A stretch of 64,000 nt of DNA from Macrolepiota albuminosa (lineage: Eukaryota; Basidiomycota; Agaricomycetes; Agaricales; Agaricaceae). Position 1 is the stretch's first letter. Every line of letters starts with the position of its first letter. Positions 40,359 through 50,633 of the stretch are shown one piece after another. Under the pieces are notes generated by a model. That model was not told the DNA's origin and searched no databases. It was given only the letters and a program-made list of their open reading frames with translations. The translations under genes and the position numbers were made by a program. Location: the NCBI GenBank assembly GCA_027475525.1, contig JAMWFC010000117.1:2900183-2964182 (forward strand), written 5' to 3'.

Positions 40359-42357
40359 GCCTGAACCGAGGATGGTCGTCAGGATTGGCGATTATCTCGG
40401 CGAAGAGAGGATCATCGCCATAGTCCTGCACCACCTCCTGCCGGAAGTCGTCATTGACCAGGCTAGGAGGCTGGGATGAAGGCAATTCGCCTTCGAGCAT
40501 CTCCGCAAGCGTAACGGGTACATCGTGGCGCTCGTGCTCCCTAGTGGACGCTGGGTCCACGGCTTCATGCTCCTTGAGCAACTGGGCGGCTACGTCCCGT
40601 TCTTCACGCTGCTCTCTGAGGCGAGTGCTTCGCCTCCGTTCATCATCACGCATAGCGCGTACTTCCAGGACATGCTCCCTGAGCTCCTGGTATCGGTGGA
40701 GAGGTAAATCCTCTCCATCAGGGTCTATGCGGCAGTCTGCCTGCACATACTCATGAGGCTCGTGAGCCTCCCCGACTACATCACTCTCAAAGTAGCGCGA
40801 CAAGCAGTCTGCCACTTTGTTGAGTTCACCTTTAACATAGGTGATGTCGAACTGGTATCTCGACATGTAGTCTATCCACCGTCGCTGGCGCGGCGACAAG
40901 TTCACCTGAGTTTTAAAGAACTCAAGGGCCTTGTGGTCCGTTATGATGTGGATGGGGTATCCCATCAGCTTATCCTCCCACTTGAGGAGGGCCTCGAGTA
41001 TGGCAAGAGTCTCCAGCTCGTGCACTGCATAGTTTTGCTGGGCCGTCGTAAACTTCTTCGACATGAACCCTGCTGGGCGGCACGTCTGCCAGCTGCTTCC
41101 CTGGCCGTACATGGCGCCGACGCCTGTCTTGGACGCGTCGCAAATGAGCCATATTGGCTCGTCCCGTCTAGGGTCGATTGGTCGAATCACCGGAGTCTTC
41201 GTACAGATCCGTTTGACCATCTCGAAGCACCGCTGGTGCAACGGCCTCCAATTGAACGGTGATCCGTTCTGCGTCATGGCCATAAGTGGCCCAGTATAGG
41301 CTGTGACATCGGGCAAGAAGCTCGATATGTAGTTGACAAGGCCAACGAATCGTTGGATGTCATTGTAGTTTCGGGGCGTGCGCCACTCCCGAATACGATC
41401 GAGCTTGTCCTGATCAGGGTGGATACCCCGCTCGTCTATGACATGCCCTAGGCAGTCTATACTCTGAGCGTAGAGCTCACATTTTTTCCACTTCAAGTAC
41501 AACTTGTACTTGCGCAGTCGTTCGAATACGACTCTGAGGTGCTGCTCATGCTCCTCCATAGTATCCGAGTAGATGAATATGTCATCTAAGTAGACGTGCA
41601 TGAAACGTCCTATTACGTCTCGGAAGATAGAGGTCATTAGCCTCTGGAAAGTTGCTGGAGCATTGCAGTCTCCAATCTGCATTATATTGCTCGTGAATGT
41701 ACCCATGATCGACGCAAATACGGTCTTGGGTACGTCCTCGGTGCGAATGCGCACCTGCTCGTAAGCGTCAGTAAGGTCAATCTTCGAGCGATACTTCGCC
41801 CGAGCCACGTCTTCCCGGATCACCTCTTGATCTGGTAAAGGAGTTACATCCTTTATGGTATTGTCATTGCGCTGACGCGCATCAAGAGCTGTTCGAAGGG
41901 TTCCATCCTTCTTCGGGATGCACAATAACGGTGCAGCTTGAGCGGTGGTGCATGGGGACCACCATTGAGCATTCAAATAGCGATTAGTCTTATCGCGTAG
42001 TTGCTCCTGGAGGGCGCGCGGACAGCGCGGCAAGTGGTACTTATACTGCTTGTTCTCGTCTATGAGATTAATCTCATGGTTCACCTCCCGCCATGGCGGG
42101 AGCTCCTCCTTGGTCCCATTGACCATGTCGGCAAATTCTTCTTGCCATTGCTGACGCAACCGAGGAATATCTTCCTCACGAAGGCTTGTCGCCTTCTGCT
42201 TCCCCTTCATACGCACCGGGGGAAGTACTTCCACCGTCTCTGAGGGTGGCCGAGGCGGCGGTGCATACTGCTCGCGCATTGCGAGCACCCGATTGACACT
42301 GTCATCAGGTATATGTAGTCTCAGCGGAGCACCCGCTGCCGCTGCCTTATAAGCCAC
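40090..42357 (-). CDS. Element 2 reverse transcriptase and RNase H
   Basis: 755 codons. RT blocks: DARQRNDNTIKD, SKIDLTDAYEQVRI, then the catalytic YLDD (MHVYLDDIFIYSD), GHVIDERGI. In RT block 4 NIMQIGDCNAP has Asp where LCNAP is more usual. RNase H: Asp in LICDASKTGVGAM, Glu in VHELETLAI, Asp in IITDHKAL, and LNKVADCLSR. The end of the frame past codon 690 runs out of frame through the duplications at 40131, so the true sequence goes into integrase. The start is approximate, since the frame is broken at 42293/42370 and joins the linker ORF at 42424. Confidence 0.9.
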   Translation of the reverse strand: MAYKAAAAGAPLRLHIPDDSVNRVLAMREQYAPPPRPPSETVEVLPPVRMKGKQKATSLREEDIPRLRQQWQEEFADMVNGTKEELPPWREVNHEINLIDENKQYKYHLPRCPRALQEQLRDKTNRYLNAQWWSPCTTAQAAPLLCIPKKDGTLRTALDARQRNDNTIKDVTPLPDQEVIREDVARAKYRSKIDLTDAYEQVRIRTEDVPKTVFASIMGTFTSNIMQIGDCNAPATFQRLMTSIFRDVIGRFMHVYLDDIFIYSDTMEEHEQHLRVVFERLRKYKLYLKWKKCELYAQSIDCLGHVIDERGIHPDQDKLDRIREWRTPRNYNDIQRFVGLVNYISSFLPDVTAYTGPLMAMTQNGSPFNWRPLHQRCFEMVKRICTKTPVIRPIDPRRDEPIWLICDASKTGVGAMYGQGSSWQTCRPAGFMSKKFTTAQQNYAVHELETLAILEALLKWEDKLMGYPIHIITDHKALEFFKTQVNLSPRQRRWIDYMSRYQFDITYVKGELNKVADCLSRYFESDVVGEAHEPHEYVQADCRIDPDGEDLPLHRYQELREHVLEVRAMRDDERRRSTRLREQREERDVAAQLLKEHEAVDPASTREHERHDVPVTLAEMLEGELPSSQPPSLVNDDFRQEVVQDYGDDPLFAEIIANPDDHPRFRHEPGGLITTENRQGVAVVCLPRTRTLLRGSWTRPMPWWGTLVPPGRWATSGCYAGLGPGPCPGGALWCRPDVGLHPEMVLVATYGPRSD

Positions 42358-42423
42358 GAGGCTTCTTCCTTGACACTGTCATCAGGTATATGTAGTCTCA
42401 GCGGAGCACCCGCTGCCGCTGCC

Positions 42424-42927
42424 TTATAAGCCACGAGGCTTCTTCTCACGTACAAGCGAGTACGCTACGGATACCTCGTCCGGGGCTGGCTGGCGATACG
42501 CTGGTTTGACGGTCATCCGTCTCTGGTGCGCATTTTGCGCACACGTGGCTGCCACCAGCTCGTTCCACTCTTGCGGCATTCGGGGGTCGTATGCCCAGTC
42601 GTACTCCGGTAGGGGAGCTGGTCGCTCCCATAGGGACCGTGTGTCCCCCTCTACTGAGGCTTCCGCCTCTCGGATGCTGTCTTTCAAGTCTTCCAACTTG
42701 ACTCGTGAGGACGTAGGTGGACATACATCCACTGAGTCCTCCCGTCGTCTCGCCTTTCGATGGCGTTTGTCTGGAGGCCTTGCGCCTCGAATCTCAGGAG
42801 CGATTATTCGCTCGTTGCTCCTCTTGGAGGCTTGATACTCCTCCTCGCTCATCATTACCACGTTGTGGTCTGCTCTCAGTCCAGGCATAGCCTGCACTTC
42901 CTCCTCCACATCCTCCACGGCCGGCAC
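42424..42927 (-). CDS. Element 2 linker between protease and RT
   Basis: 167 codons with acidic start (VEDVEEEV), VMMSEEEYQ and a basic KRHRKARRRED patch, corresponding to the pol start of element 3. YDWAYDPRMPQEWNEL is a conserved-looking segment. It is parted from RT only by the 77-bp duplication at 42293. It has no recognised enzymatic domain. Confidence 0.65.
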   Translation of the reverse strand: MPAVEDVEEEVQAMPGLRADHNVVMMSEEEYQASKRSNERIIAPEIRGARPPDKRHRKARRREDSVDVCPPTSSRVKLEDLKDSIREAEASVEGDTRSLWERPAPLPEYDWAYDPRMPQEWNELVAATCAQNAHQRRMTVKPAYRQPAPDEVSVAYSLVREKKPRGL

Positions 42928-42942
42928 TCTGCGCCGGCCAAG

Positions 42943-43596
42943 TCATGGAGAGTCCTTGCGTTTCTCCGTAGTGCGATGACGTCGCAGACGATTATCAGTG
43001 TCGTCTGCTGTAGCTCGTTCGGCTGGGATCACTTTCCCATTCACTAGTACCTGACATTGGTCAAAGTCTAGTATGACTTTGTTACGCCGCATGAATGGCG
43101 TTCCCAGTATCATATCGTAGCGATCGAAGTTCGCTACATCCATGTATTCCCGGCTACGTGAGCCCGGCGTTTGGACATTCACATTTGTCCCATACTGCAC
43201 CATGGCTCGGCTCCCTACGGTGCCCAGCTGTAACGCCAATGGCGTATCCAACTCCTGCACGGATATTCCGTACACATGGGCGAACTGGGGTGTTATGCCC
43301 GATGTGGTACTCCCAGAGTCCCATAGGGTCCATGCCTTGTGGCCGTCTACGTCCACATACGAGACCAGGCACTCCTTGTCTGCTCGTTTCAATGTAGGGC
43401 GCTGCAAAGTGCCCTCTGCACGACGAAGGGTCACCTTCTTCATCCGAACTACGTTATTCCGTTCGGGATCATTTGTGGACGGCCAATCCGTCATCGCCGC
43501 TAGGCACTCAGAGTCGCTGTCGCGACTGTAATACTCATTGTCGTAGACGTCGTCATATACGTCGACTGTGACGTACTCCTCCCCCTCCACGACCAC
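42943..43596 (-). CDS. Element 2 retropepsin
   Basis: Acidic N-terminal part (VDVYDDVYDNEYYSRD), then the aspartic protease with KAWTLWDSGSTTSGI, LQLGTVGSRA and MILGTPFMRRN. It matches the element 3 protease at about 34300-34890. It would cleave Gag and Pol. The frame is broken on its 5' side by the duplication at 43591/43668, beyond which the knuckle region lies. Confidence 0.88.
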   Translation of the reverse strand: MVVEGEEYVTVDVYDDVYDNEYYSRDSDSECLAAMTDWPSTNDPERNNVVRMKKVTLRRAEGTLQRPTLKRADKECLVSYVDVDGHKAWTLWDSGSTTSGITPQFAHVYGISVQELDTPLALQLGTVGSRAMVQYGTNVNVQTPGSRSREYMDVANFDRYDMILGTPFMRRNKVILDFDQCQVLVNGKVIPAERATADDTDNRLRRHRTTEKRKDSP

Positions 43597-43660
43597 ACTC
43601 TCGGGCTCGGCGCCCGATGCCTCCTCTGGGGGCTCCTGGTCGTTTGTGGGGTGCTCCGCC

Positions 43661-44942
43661 TCAGAACGACCACACTCTCGGGCTCGGCGCCCGATGCCTC
43701 CTCTGGGGGCTCCTGGTCGTTTGTGGGGTGCTCCGCCTCAGAATCGGCAGATACGTCTCCATCACTCCCACTCGCGGCTGCAGTATGTGCAGCTCGAAGG
43801 TGGGCGCGGGGTGTATACCCCTTCCTCGGGGGTCCTGGCTTCGCAGGGCAGTTGGTAGCGTAGTGGCCTGGTTGGCCACACGCGAAACAAGTCCCCGACT
43901 GCCCCGGTGGGTTGGCCGGCTTGAAGTCCGGCCTTGGTTTAGGACGTTCTCCGTCCGGCGCCCGCTCTGGGCGTGGGCGGCTCGTGGGTTGGCCGGCTTG
44001 AAGTCCGGCCTTGGTTTAGGACGTTCTCCGTCCGGCGCCCGCTCTGGGCGTGGGCGGCTCAGCCCTCGGTTCGCAGCAGGGGTTCTGCGTACAACAAACC
44101 GCGTGTTGCGGTCACGGTCCAAATCGGTCTTTTTGGCCAGGAAGGTCCCCACATGCTGACCCCGTGAACAACAAACCGCGTGTTGCGGTCACGGTCCAAA
44201 TCGGTCTTTTTGGCCAGGAAGGTCCCCACATGCTGACCCCGTGAGGTGTCCCACCAGGCGGTAGTCGCCTGGGTCCCCCTTTGTGTCCACTCCGATGTTC
44301 GTAGTGGTTAGCAGTCTTCAGAGACTGCTCATACCGGATGGCATATGCCACAAATTCTTCCACATCGTTGACTTCTGGGGACAATCCGTCCTCACGTATC
44401 AAATAGCGGCGCATATCCGCTGGAATGCCATCCAAGAACGTTTCGAGCATTGTATACCCGTCCGGGTATACTGCCATGTTCTGGGCATGGTCATTAAGGG
44501 TATCATAGAACCCTTGTACTCCCAACTTCTCGGTGTACTTGGCGGACTGGAAGTCCCGCCTTGCATCCTGGAGCGTTGAGGGGTGTACGAATCGATCGTA
44601 CAGTCCTGTAAGGACTCCTTTAAACGTCCAGTCATATTGGACACGATTGACGTGCAGTACTGCCCGTCGAAACCAACCCATGGCCTCTCCGGCCAAGAAC
44701 TCAGGCAGAACAAAAATTCGTTCTCGTTCCATACGGTCACCTCCGTATAAGCACATGGCAAGATGGGTGCATACATCCATCGCCCAATCTTCCAGGTCGC
44801 TGAACTTGGACGCGCCTGTATAGGCGCGAATGTGCCTACTGTCTGCTTTACGCAGCTTCACTCCGTCTGGTAACCGTAAGGTTACGCCCAGGGCATCATC
44901 GACTACTCGATGCAGGCGATCGTGCATGGCTTCACGATGCAT
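43661..44942 (-). CDS. Element 2 Gag capsid and nucleocapsid, split by duplications
   Basis: 44112-44942 encodes the capsid region (LEDWAMDVCTHLA, YGGDRME, WTFKGVLTGLYDRF). About 43870-43915 encodes a CCHC knuckle, CFACGQPGHYATNC. The frame between them is disturbed by 77-bp duplications at 44091/44168 and 43908/43985, which produce repeated peptides in the shadow frames. Homologous blocks in element 3 are in one frame, supporting the idea that these breaks are artefacts. Confidence 0.82.
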
Positions 44943-45058
44943 TCGGGTAACCGTAAGGTTACGCCCAGGGCATCATCGACTACTCGATGCAGGCGATCGT
45001 GCATGGCTTCACGATGCATTCGATGGCTTCCCGCTGACCCGGGGATCTAGTCGCCAAA

Positions 45059-46749
45059 TCAGCGGCATGGGGAAGTGACTTCCCCGTCCACCTTGCGGGG
45101 ACGTCCCGAGCCTCCTCGACTGTGGGCATAATTGCCCTCGTCTCGAGGAATCGACCTAGGGCCGTCATCCCGGCCGTTACCAGGGACATCACGTCTCGTG
45201 GCGCCATCTCGATCGAGGAAGTCTCCTCGATCATGATCGTTGCGCCGCCCTGGACCTGGAGAAGCTTGATTCTCCTGACCCTGCGTGACGAATTGACGAC
45301 GCATCTCGTCAATGGGCTTAGTGCCCTCGAATACGATGCCCTGATCGTCTATAAGGGACTGTCCCTTAGTCCTGAGGTCGCCATTGCGCATACGTTGATA
45401 CGCGACTCTGTCGCTCAACGTTTCGGCCATGGGCACGCGCGGCATCACGGATGCCTCGCTTTCCACTTTGAGCACAGTGCTATCGTGCCCATCCGGACCT
45501 GACATATCTGTCCTACGGTCATGGTTACGCATGTGCGGGGGCTCCTCACGCCACCCTTGTCCTGCTGGAGTATAAAAAGTACTCACCGGTCTTACTTCGG
45601 GCACTTCTTGCGCCCGTGCTAGTGCCTCCACTAGCTCGATTCCGACGTCTTGATTGCGTCGTGCCGAGCATTCCTCGGACGTGTGGCTCCAGGGGGTCGA
45701 GACCCCCGATTGCCGTGTGGCCTTACGCTGCACATACATTTGCAGCTCCATAGTGAGCACTCTCACCATCAAATCAGTATATTTCGTACTGAATACATTG
45801 GGCACTTCGTGCCCTTGTCGCCTAAGTGCTACTATATGGGCTGACGCGTAGCGCTCGAGTCGCGCTTGGGTGGTGTATTTCATCACCTCTGGGTGCAAGT
45901 CCCAGAACACCCGCAAGCGCACGGTGTACGCGGTTTTCAGCCGCTGTTCCTCTGCTCCGACGTCGTCGTCACTTGACGACTCCATCACCTCCTCTGGAAG
46001 CTCTACAACCTCCGGAGCTTCCTCCACTGCTGGTGTGCGCGGAAATCGATCTTCCGCGCTGTATCCTTCAGGCCTTGCAGCCTCCTCCGGTACCTCTTCT
46101 AAGCGGGCTTCCGCTACTTTAGAAGGCATTGGGGCGCTATCCTTCAGGCCTTGCAGCCTCCTCCGGTACCTCTTCTAAGCGGGCTTCCGCTACTTTAGAA
46201 GGCATTGGACCCGCTGTGGACCGCCTGGTCCCACTGCTCCGGCTCGCAGGGAGGGTTCTCCCAGTCCGTACTGACGACTCGGCGTCTCCTGGGGCGCCAT
46301 AGGCGCCGGTTGACTGTCGGCCGTCCTGCGGGGGTCCTTTGGAAGCCAATCGGCTAGACCGTCGCGGTCCTCCTGGCAGCTGCGTAACTGGGGGCGTTAA
46401 TCCCCCGGGCATCTTGTCGAAGCCAATCGGCTAGACCGTCGCGGTCCTCCTGGCAGCTGCGTAACTGGGGGCGTTAATCCCCCGGGCATCTTGTCTGGAG
46501 GCGTTGCGGACCGTCCTGCTGTGAGCTTTCAGCTCTCCGGGCCTCGCTCTCATTCCCGGCCAGGTCGGTACTCTGACCTCGGTCTCGAGCCTTGGGTCTT
46601 ACCTGACCCGCATTGGACGCTGACGCGTCCTGGGTGTCTGCTGGGTCTCCCCGTAGGTCGTGGGCATTTCGCCCGCCGTCAGTGGGCGCTGCAGGTATGG
46701 GATTACTCATCGATCCCCTGTTTGAAATTTGCACGGTGTGGCTGTGCAA
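45059..46749 (-). CDS. Element 2 Gag N-terminal region, in three frame segments
   Basis: Segments 46474-46749 (likely start MSNPIPAAP at about 46710), 46137-46412 and 45059-46129. The last has a conserved helical part (LRVFWDLHPEVMKYTTQARLERY) and QSLIDDQGIVFEG, shared with element 3, and ends in an Arg/Asp/Gly-rich stretch. Breaks coincide with duplications at 46342/46419 (77 bp), 46062/46138 (76 bp) and 44869/44946. Confidence 0.75.
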
Positions 46750-46841
46750 GAAGCTCGAGAAGCTGATAGAGTTCTGTCAACGAACTCAACGACTGACGTC
46801 GGATGCTAGGCAATAGATCCTAGCTGGCGGATTCAAAAAAA

Positions 46842-47077
46842 TGTAACGAAGTTACAGAGATTGTGAGAGCTTAGGTTCACACTGCACAGAATCAGACCAG
46901 TCCGGTCTATTGACTATGTAGTATCAACACAAAAATAAGCTGCTTTGTAAGCAGCTGGTAAACTAATTTATATAATAATGTAAATTAATATTATATTATA
47001 ATAAATATAATATAATAGTATCTACTGTAAGGTAAGTAAAGCTATGTGGACAACGCCACATAGCGGACTACGCTACA
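46842..47077 (-). repeat. 5' LTR of element 2
   Basis: 236 bp, same sequence as 35114-35349. On the minus strand it ends CGTTACA and is followed at once by TTTTTTTGAATCCGCCAGC, the position of the primer-binding site. That sequence lacks the usual TGG start, so I cannot name a primer tRNA. Confidence 0.9.
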
Positions 47078-47810
47078 GGTGGGCTCGTCCTAGCGCGCTG
47101 CAGTCCAACGCCAGTGTCCGTTCCCTTGAGAACCCATTTACCAGCTTCAAAGACGTCGGCAATGTTATAGGGCTCGTCAGGGTGATGAGCCTGGTGAACT
47201 ATCTCTAGGCGACGAGCAATGCGAGTCCAAAGCGAAGTCGGGATGCCTTGTTGGAATAGGCGACGTTCCTCGTTAATATAGAGCTTGCCGTTCTGCAGAA
47301 GCCACCTAGCGATTTTTTGGAACTCGCGGTAATACGTGGAGAATGCGCCAAGAGACGATGTGCCACTTTTGAATGATTCCTGTACTAATTTCTGCAATTT
47401 GTTTACCGTGTATCGGGTAGCCTCCTCTGCGCCAGGGTACAGCTGGATTACTGCCGTCTTACTAATTTCTGCAATTTGTTTACCGTGTATCGGGTAGCCT
47501 CCTCTGCGCCAGGGTACAGCTGGATTACTGCCGTCTTCCAGTCCTCATACGAAGCGCCTTGGGCTGGAACAGGTGGGGCGGCAGGGACAAAGGCGGCAAA
47601 CTCGGTCAAACCTGTCCACGTCTCTGCCGTGTCATATGATACGTATCTTGCCGCGTACTCCTTCATCTGCGTGTGGTCGGTAATGTTACAATCTCTGAAT
47701 AAATACTCCAACTCCTTGAAATACTGGGAGAGCTCCCGTGGCTTGGACTCGTCCCATTTCGGTGCTGAGAAGTGGTTGCGTGGCAGCATGCGCTGGACTT
47801 GTTGTTCCAT
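47078..47810 (-). pseudogene. Element 1-type gag, 3' part replaced by element 2 LTR
   Basis: Starts at the ATG ending at 47810 (MEQQVQRMLPRNHFSAPKWD) and matches the complete gag at 49351-50250 closely. It includes WTGLTEFAAFVP, LYPGAEEATRY and GIPTSLWTRIARRLEIVH. A 77-bp duplication at 47384/47461 shifts the frame. The left end stops at GLQRARTSPP, where element 2 begins, so the knuckle is missing. Confidence 0.8.
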
Positions 47811-48190
47811 GGCAACGGTGGTAACGAGTTCGGTTAGCGGTAGTGGGGAAGGAGTTCTAGAAATTGGCGACGGGGTAAGAGAAATGAGTTGAGAAAGAGG
47901 CGTTAGCGGAGTAATGGGAGTGACTGGTTGCGGTACGGTAAATGGCGATGCTAAGGGGTCGTCGGCGCTATAATCGAGGGAATGCGGGAAGAGATCAGGA
48001 AATGCGTCTACAGTGGCGTTCTGTAGTTCCTGTGCAAGAGAGAGACCCGGTAAGGCACCAGGTGGCTGTGGAGTTGATGGGTGGGAAGGAGCTATTCCTT
48101 CTGCCGACTGCTCTAGTAGACGGCGCCTACGCTGGAGACGGGTTTCTGGCGGAATTCTGCCCTAGAGAACCCTCGCGGTGGGCTCCAATT
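47811..48190 (-). other. Leader of an element 1-type copy, with primer-binding site
   Basis: Lies between gag and the 5' LTR. It may contain the N-terminal part of Gag in another frame (Pro/Ser-rich), but I see no clear start. The primer-binding site is at 48170-48187. Confidence 0.5.
48170..48187 (-). promoter_or_regulatory. Primer-binding site (tRNA 3' end complement)
   Basis: On the minus strand, three bases after the LTR end, TGGAGCCCACCGCGAGGG begins with TGG, as expected for pairing with a tRNA ending in CCA. The same site is found at about 50613-50630 beside LTR 50634-51648. The tRNA species is not identified. Confidence 0.6.
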
Positions 48191-49134
48191 TGATGACGCC
48201 CAAAGTTTTGGTCAGCAACAAATGTAACAATTGTGTTACCGTACCAAGAGTGTGCGTTGGGCGCGCTATAAGTGATTTGAGGAGTCCCGGGCAGGTCCCA
48301 GAGAACGCGTCTGTGAAAAAGGGTAAAAGTCGGTAACGGGTGTTGGCAAGTGTCAAGCGCTAAGGTAAAGCGCCTAAGGAAAATGCGGTAAGTGAACACG
48401 GCAATGTGAGCGGCAAGAGCACGATATGCTTAGCGAAATCTAAGCGTCGATAATGCCTGCCGTAGTTGCAAGGCGCGAGTATGTCGAGTGTTGGCAAGCG
48501 TCTGCAACTGCCGATGAGTTTTGACGTTGCCGACCGTAGCGTAAATGAGCTCTTGAGCGTAAGGGAGACTAAAGAAAGGGGAATAGTGAACTCTGGTCTA
48601 TTGTTCTGTGTTGTATGTACAAGTCGGTAAGTAATATATATACTACAAGGAGTTCACCGTCGCCAGTGACCAACCATCGCCAAAGTGCGGTAAACTGGAA
48701 AATTTCATAGGGGTAGCTCCAATGGTTTCAGATCCCTACCGTCCTTTGAGGACCCTTGGCGCCACCAGGCGGCAGATCGCGGTACTAAACCATCAATCCA
48801 TCACCCTTCTGTCTGTCAGAACACCTAAGCGACGTTGGGCGCCAAATCGAGACGGTAAGCGGTGTCAGACGCCAAGGTCAAATGCCAAGCTGTCCGTCAG
48901 TTTTTGATAGATCATCAAGCTTCTCGCTAAGCACTGTCGTCAGTGACTGATGCCATCTGTCAGTTGTCATTCTGTCTGCCGTCGGTGCTATCATTGATCG
49001 GATCTGCTTCTTGCTGTGCGCGGCCGTCAAATATCGCCCAAATTGGATAATTAGCGCGCGCTAAGGTATTTTGAGTTGGTGCCGCGTTGCCGTCGCCTGC
49101 CGTTGATGCGCTGATCCTGTATGGGGTCCTATCA
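48191..49134 (-). repeat. Full element 1-type LTR (944 bp)
   Basis: TGATGACGCC...GGTCCTATCA, with TGAT/ATCA termini. It is the 5' LTR for the gag fragment on its left. On its right it abuts internal protease-region sequence at 49135 with no polypurine tract, so it is shared between two truncated copies. Confidence 0.9.
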
Positions 49135-50633
49135 GCGTCGTCGAGATCCTCGACCTCGGCAACGGTTGTCGCCAAGGGTCGTCGAGGAGTAACTGCCATC
49201 TTGACTTGATTGCAGACGTCAGGAGCAATACTACAAAGTTCTCCTACTGATAAAGTGACGGCGGTTTTCATGATGCGGCTGAAGACATGGTTTGATTTTT
49301 TGATGTCGAAAATTGGCGCAGTAGGTCAGTAGCCACCCTCAGGACGCTTCTCAGGAGCAGCAAAGTTTTGTTGTGCGGGAGCAAGTCATAGTATGTCCAA
49401 TTTCCCCACAGAAGTGGCAAGGGCCAGACGCGGGTACATTAGCGGGTCGGTTAGCGAGATTAGTGGTAATCATAGTTTTGATACAAGACATGGCAGAAGC
49501 GACAGCAGCGGTAACAGCAGCGTTGAGATCCTCCTTCTTAACGAAGTCGGCAGCAGGAGGCGGGATGGGAATGATACCGTTAGTTTGCTCAGGTGGTGGG
49601 CTCGTCCTAGCGCGTTGCAGCCCAACGCCAGTGTCCGTCCCCTTGAGAACCCATTTACCGGCTTCAAAGACGTCAGCAACATTATAGGGCTTGTCAGAGT
49701 GATGGGTCTGATGAACAATTTCTAGGCAACGAGCAATACGAGTCCACAGTGAAGTCGGGATGCCTTGCTGGAATAGGCGATGTTCCTCGTTAATATAGAG
49801 CTTGCCGTTCTGCAGAAGCCACCTAGCAATTTTCTGGAACTTATGGTAATATGTAGAGAACGCGCCAAGCGAGGAAGTGCCGTTGTCAAATGATTCCTGA
49901 ACTAATTTCTGCAACTCGTTTACTGTGTATCGGGTAGCCTCCTCAGCGCCAGGGTACAACTGGATTACTGCCGTCTTCCAGCCCTCATACGATGCGCCTT
50001 GGGCTGGAACGGGTGGGGCGGCAGGAACAAAGGCGGCAAACTCGGCAAGACCTGTCCACGTTTCTGCCGTGTCATACAACACGTACCTTGCCGCGTACTC
50101 CTTCATCTGCGTGTGGTCGGTAATTCCACAATCCCTGAATAAATACTCTAATTCCTTGAAATACTGGGAGAGCTCCCGTGGCTTGGACTCGTCCCATTTC
50201 GGTGCTGAGAAGTGGTTACGTGGCGGCATGCGCTGGACTTGTTGTTCCATAGCAACTGTGTTGGCGGGTTCGGTTAGCGGTTGTGGGGAAGGAGTTCTAG
50301 AGATTGGCGACGGGGTAAGAGAAATGACGAGTTGAGAAAGCGGTGTTAACGGAGTAATGGATGTGACTGGTTGTGGTACGGCAAGCGGCGACGCTAAAAG
50401 GTCGTCGGCGCTAAAGTCGAGAGAATGCGAGAAGAGATCAGGAAATTTGTCTACAGTGGCGTTCTGTAGTTCCTGTGCAAGAGAGAGACCCGGTAAGGCA
50501 CCAGGTGGTTGTGGAGTTGATGGGTGGGAAGGAGCTATGCCTTCTGCTGACTGTTCTAGCAGGCGGCGCCTATGCTGGAGACGGGTTTCTGGTGGAATTC
50601 TGCTCTAGAGACCTCTCGCGGTGGGCTCCAATT
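49135..50633 (-). mobile_element. Internally deleted element 1-type copy: leader, gag, part of protease linker
   Basis: Minus-strand order: LTR 50634-51648, primer-binding site, gag (49351-50250), then RPEGGY and IMKTAVTLSV...LDDA (49135-49350), then directly LTR 48191-49134. Pol, the antisense accessory gene and the polypurine tract are absent. The gag-to-linker junction falls in TGC/TCCCGCACAAC. Confidence 0.75.
49351..50250 (-). CDS. gag: Element 1-type Gag
   Basis: 299 codons beginning MEQQVQRMPPRNHFSAPKWD. Capsid-like helical region with YFKELEYLFRDCGI, LYPGAEEATRYTV, GIPTSLWTRIARCLEIVH and ADVFEAGKWVLKG. The nucleocapsid knuckle is CHFCGEIGHTMTC, i.e. C-x2-C-x4-H-x3-C, one residue shorter than the usual x4. 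The frame ends eight residues later at a deletion junction (SRTTKLCCS); element 1-like sequence resumes in another frame. Confidence 0.85.
   Translation of the reverse strand: MEQQVQRMPPRNHFSAPKWDESKPRELSQYFKELEYLFRDCGITDHTQMKEYAARYVLYDTAETWTGLAEFAAFVPAAPPVPAQGASYEGWKTAVIQLYPGAEEATRYTVNELQKLVQESFDNGTSSLGAFSTYYHKFQKIARWLLQNGKLYINEEHRLFQQGIPTSLWTRIARCLEIVHQTHHSDKPYNVADVFEAGKWVLKGTDTGVGLQRARTSPPPEQTNGIIPIPPPAADFVKKEDLNAAVTAAVASAMSCIKTMITTNLANRPANVPASGPCHFCGEIGHTMTCSRTTKLCCS

Larger units (their letters stand above)
35114..47077 (-). mobile_element. Element 2: chromovirus (Ty3-type) with accessory ORF, about 12 kb
   Basis: Minus-strand order: LTR (46842-47077), gag, CCHC knuckle, protease, RT, RNase H, integrase, chromodomain, accessory ORFs (35395-38633), polypurine tract, LTR (35114-35349). 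The two LTRs are both 236 bp and read identical, implying recent insertion. At least ten duplications of about 77 bp lie inside it and coincide with its frame breaks. Flanks differ: element 3 on the left, element 1-type gag on the right, and there is no matching target duplication (GTGGT against GGTGG). Confidence 0.92.

Noticed and set aside
43154..43531. Plus-strand frames over the element 2 protease.
   Set aside because: They are antisense shadows of a frame with a clear DSGST retropepsin motif. Unlike the element 1 accessory gene they have no splice structure or motif.
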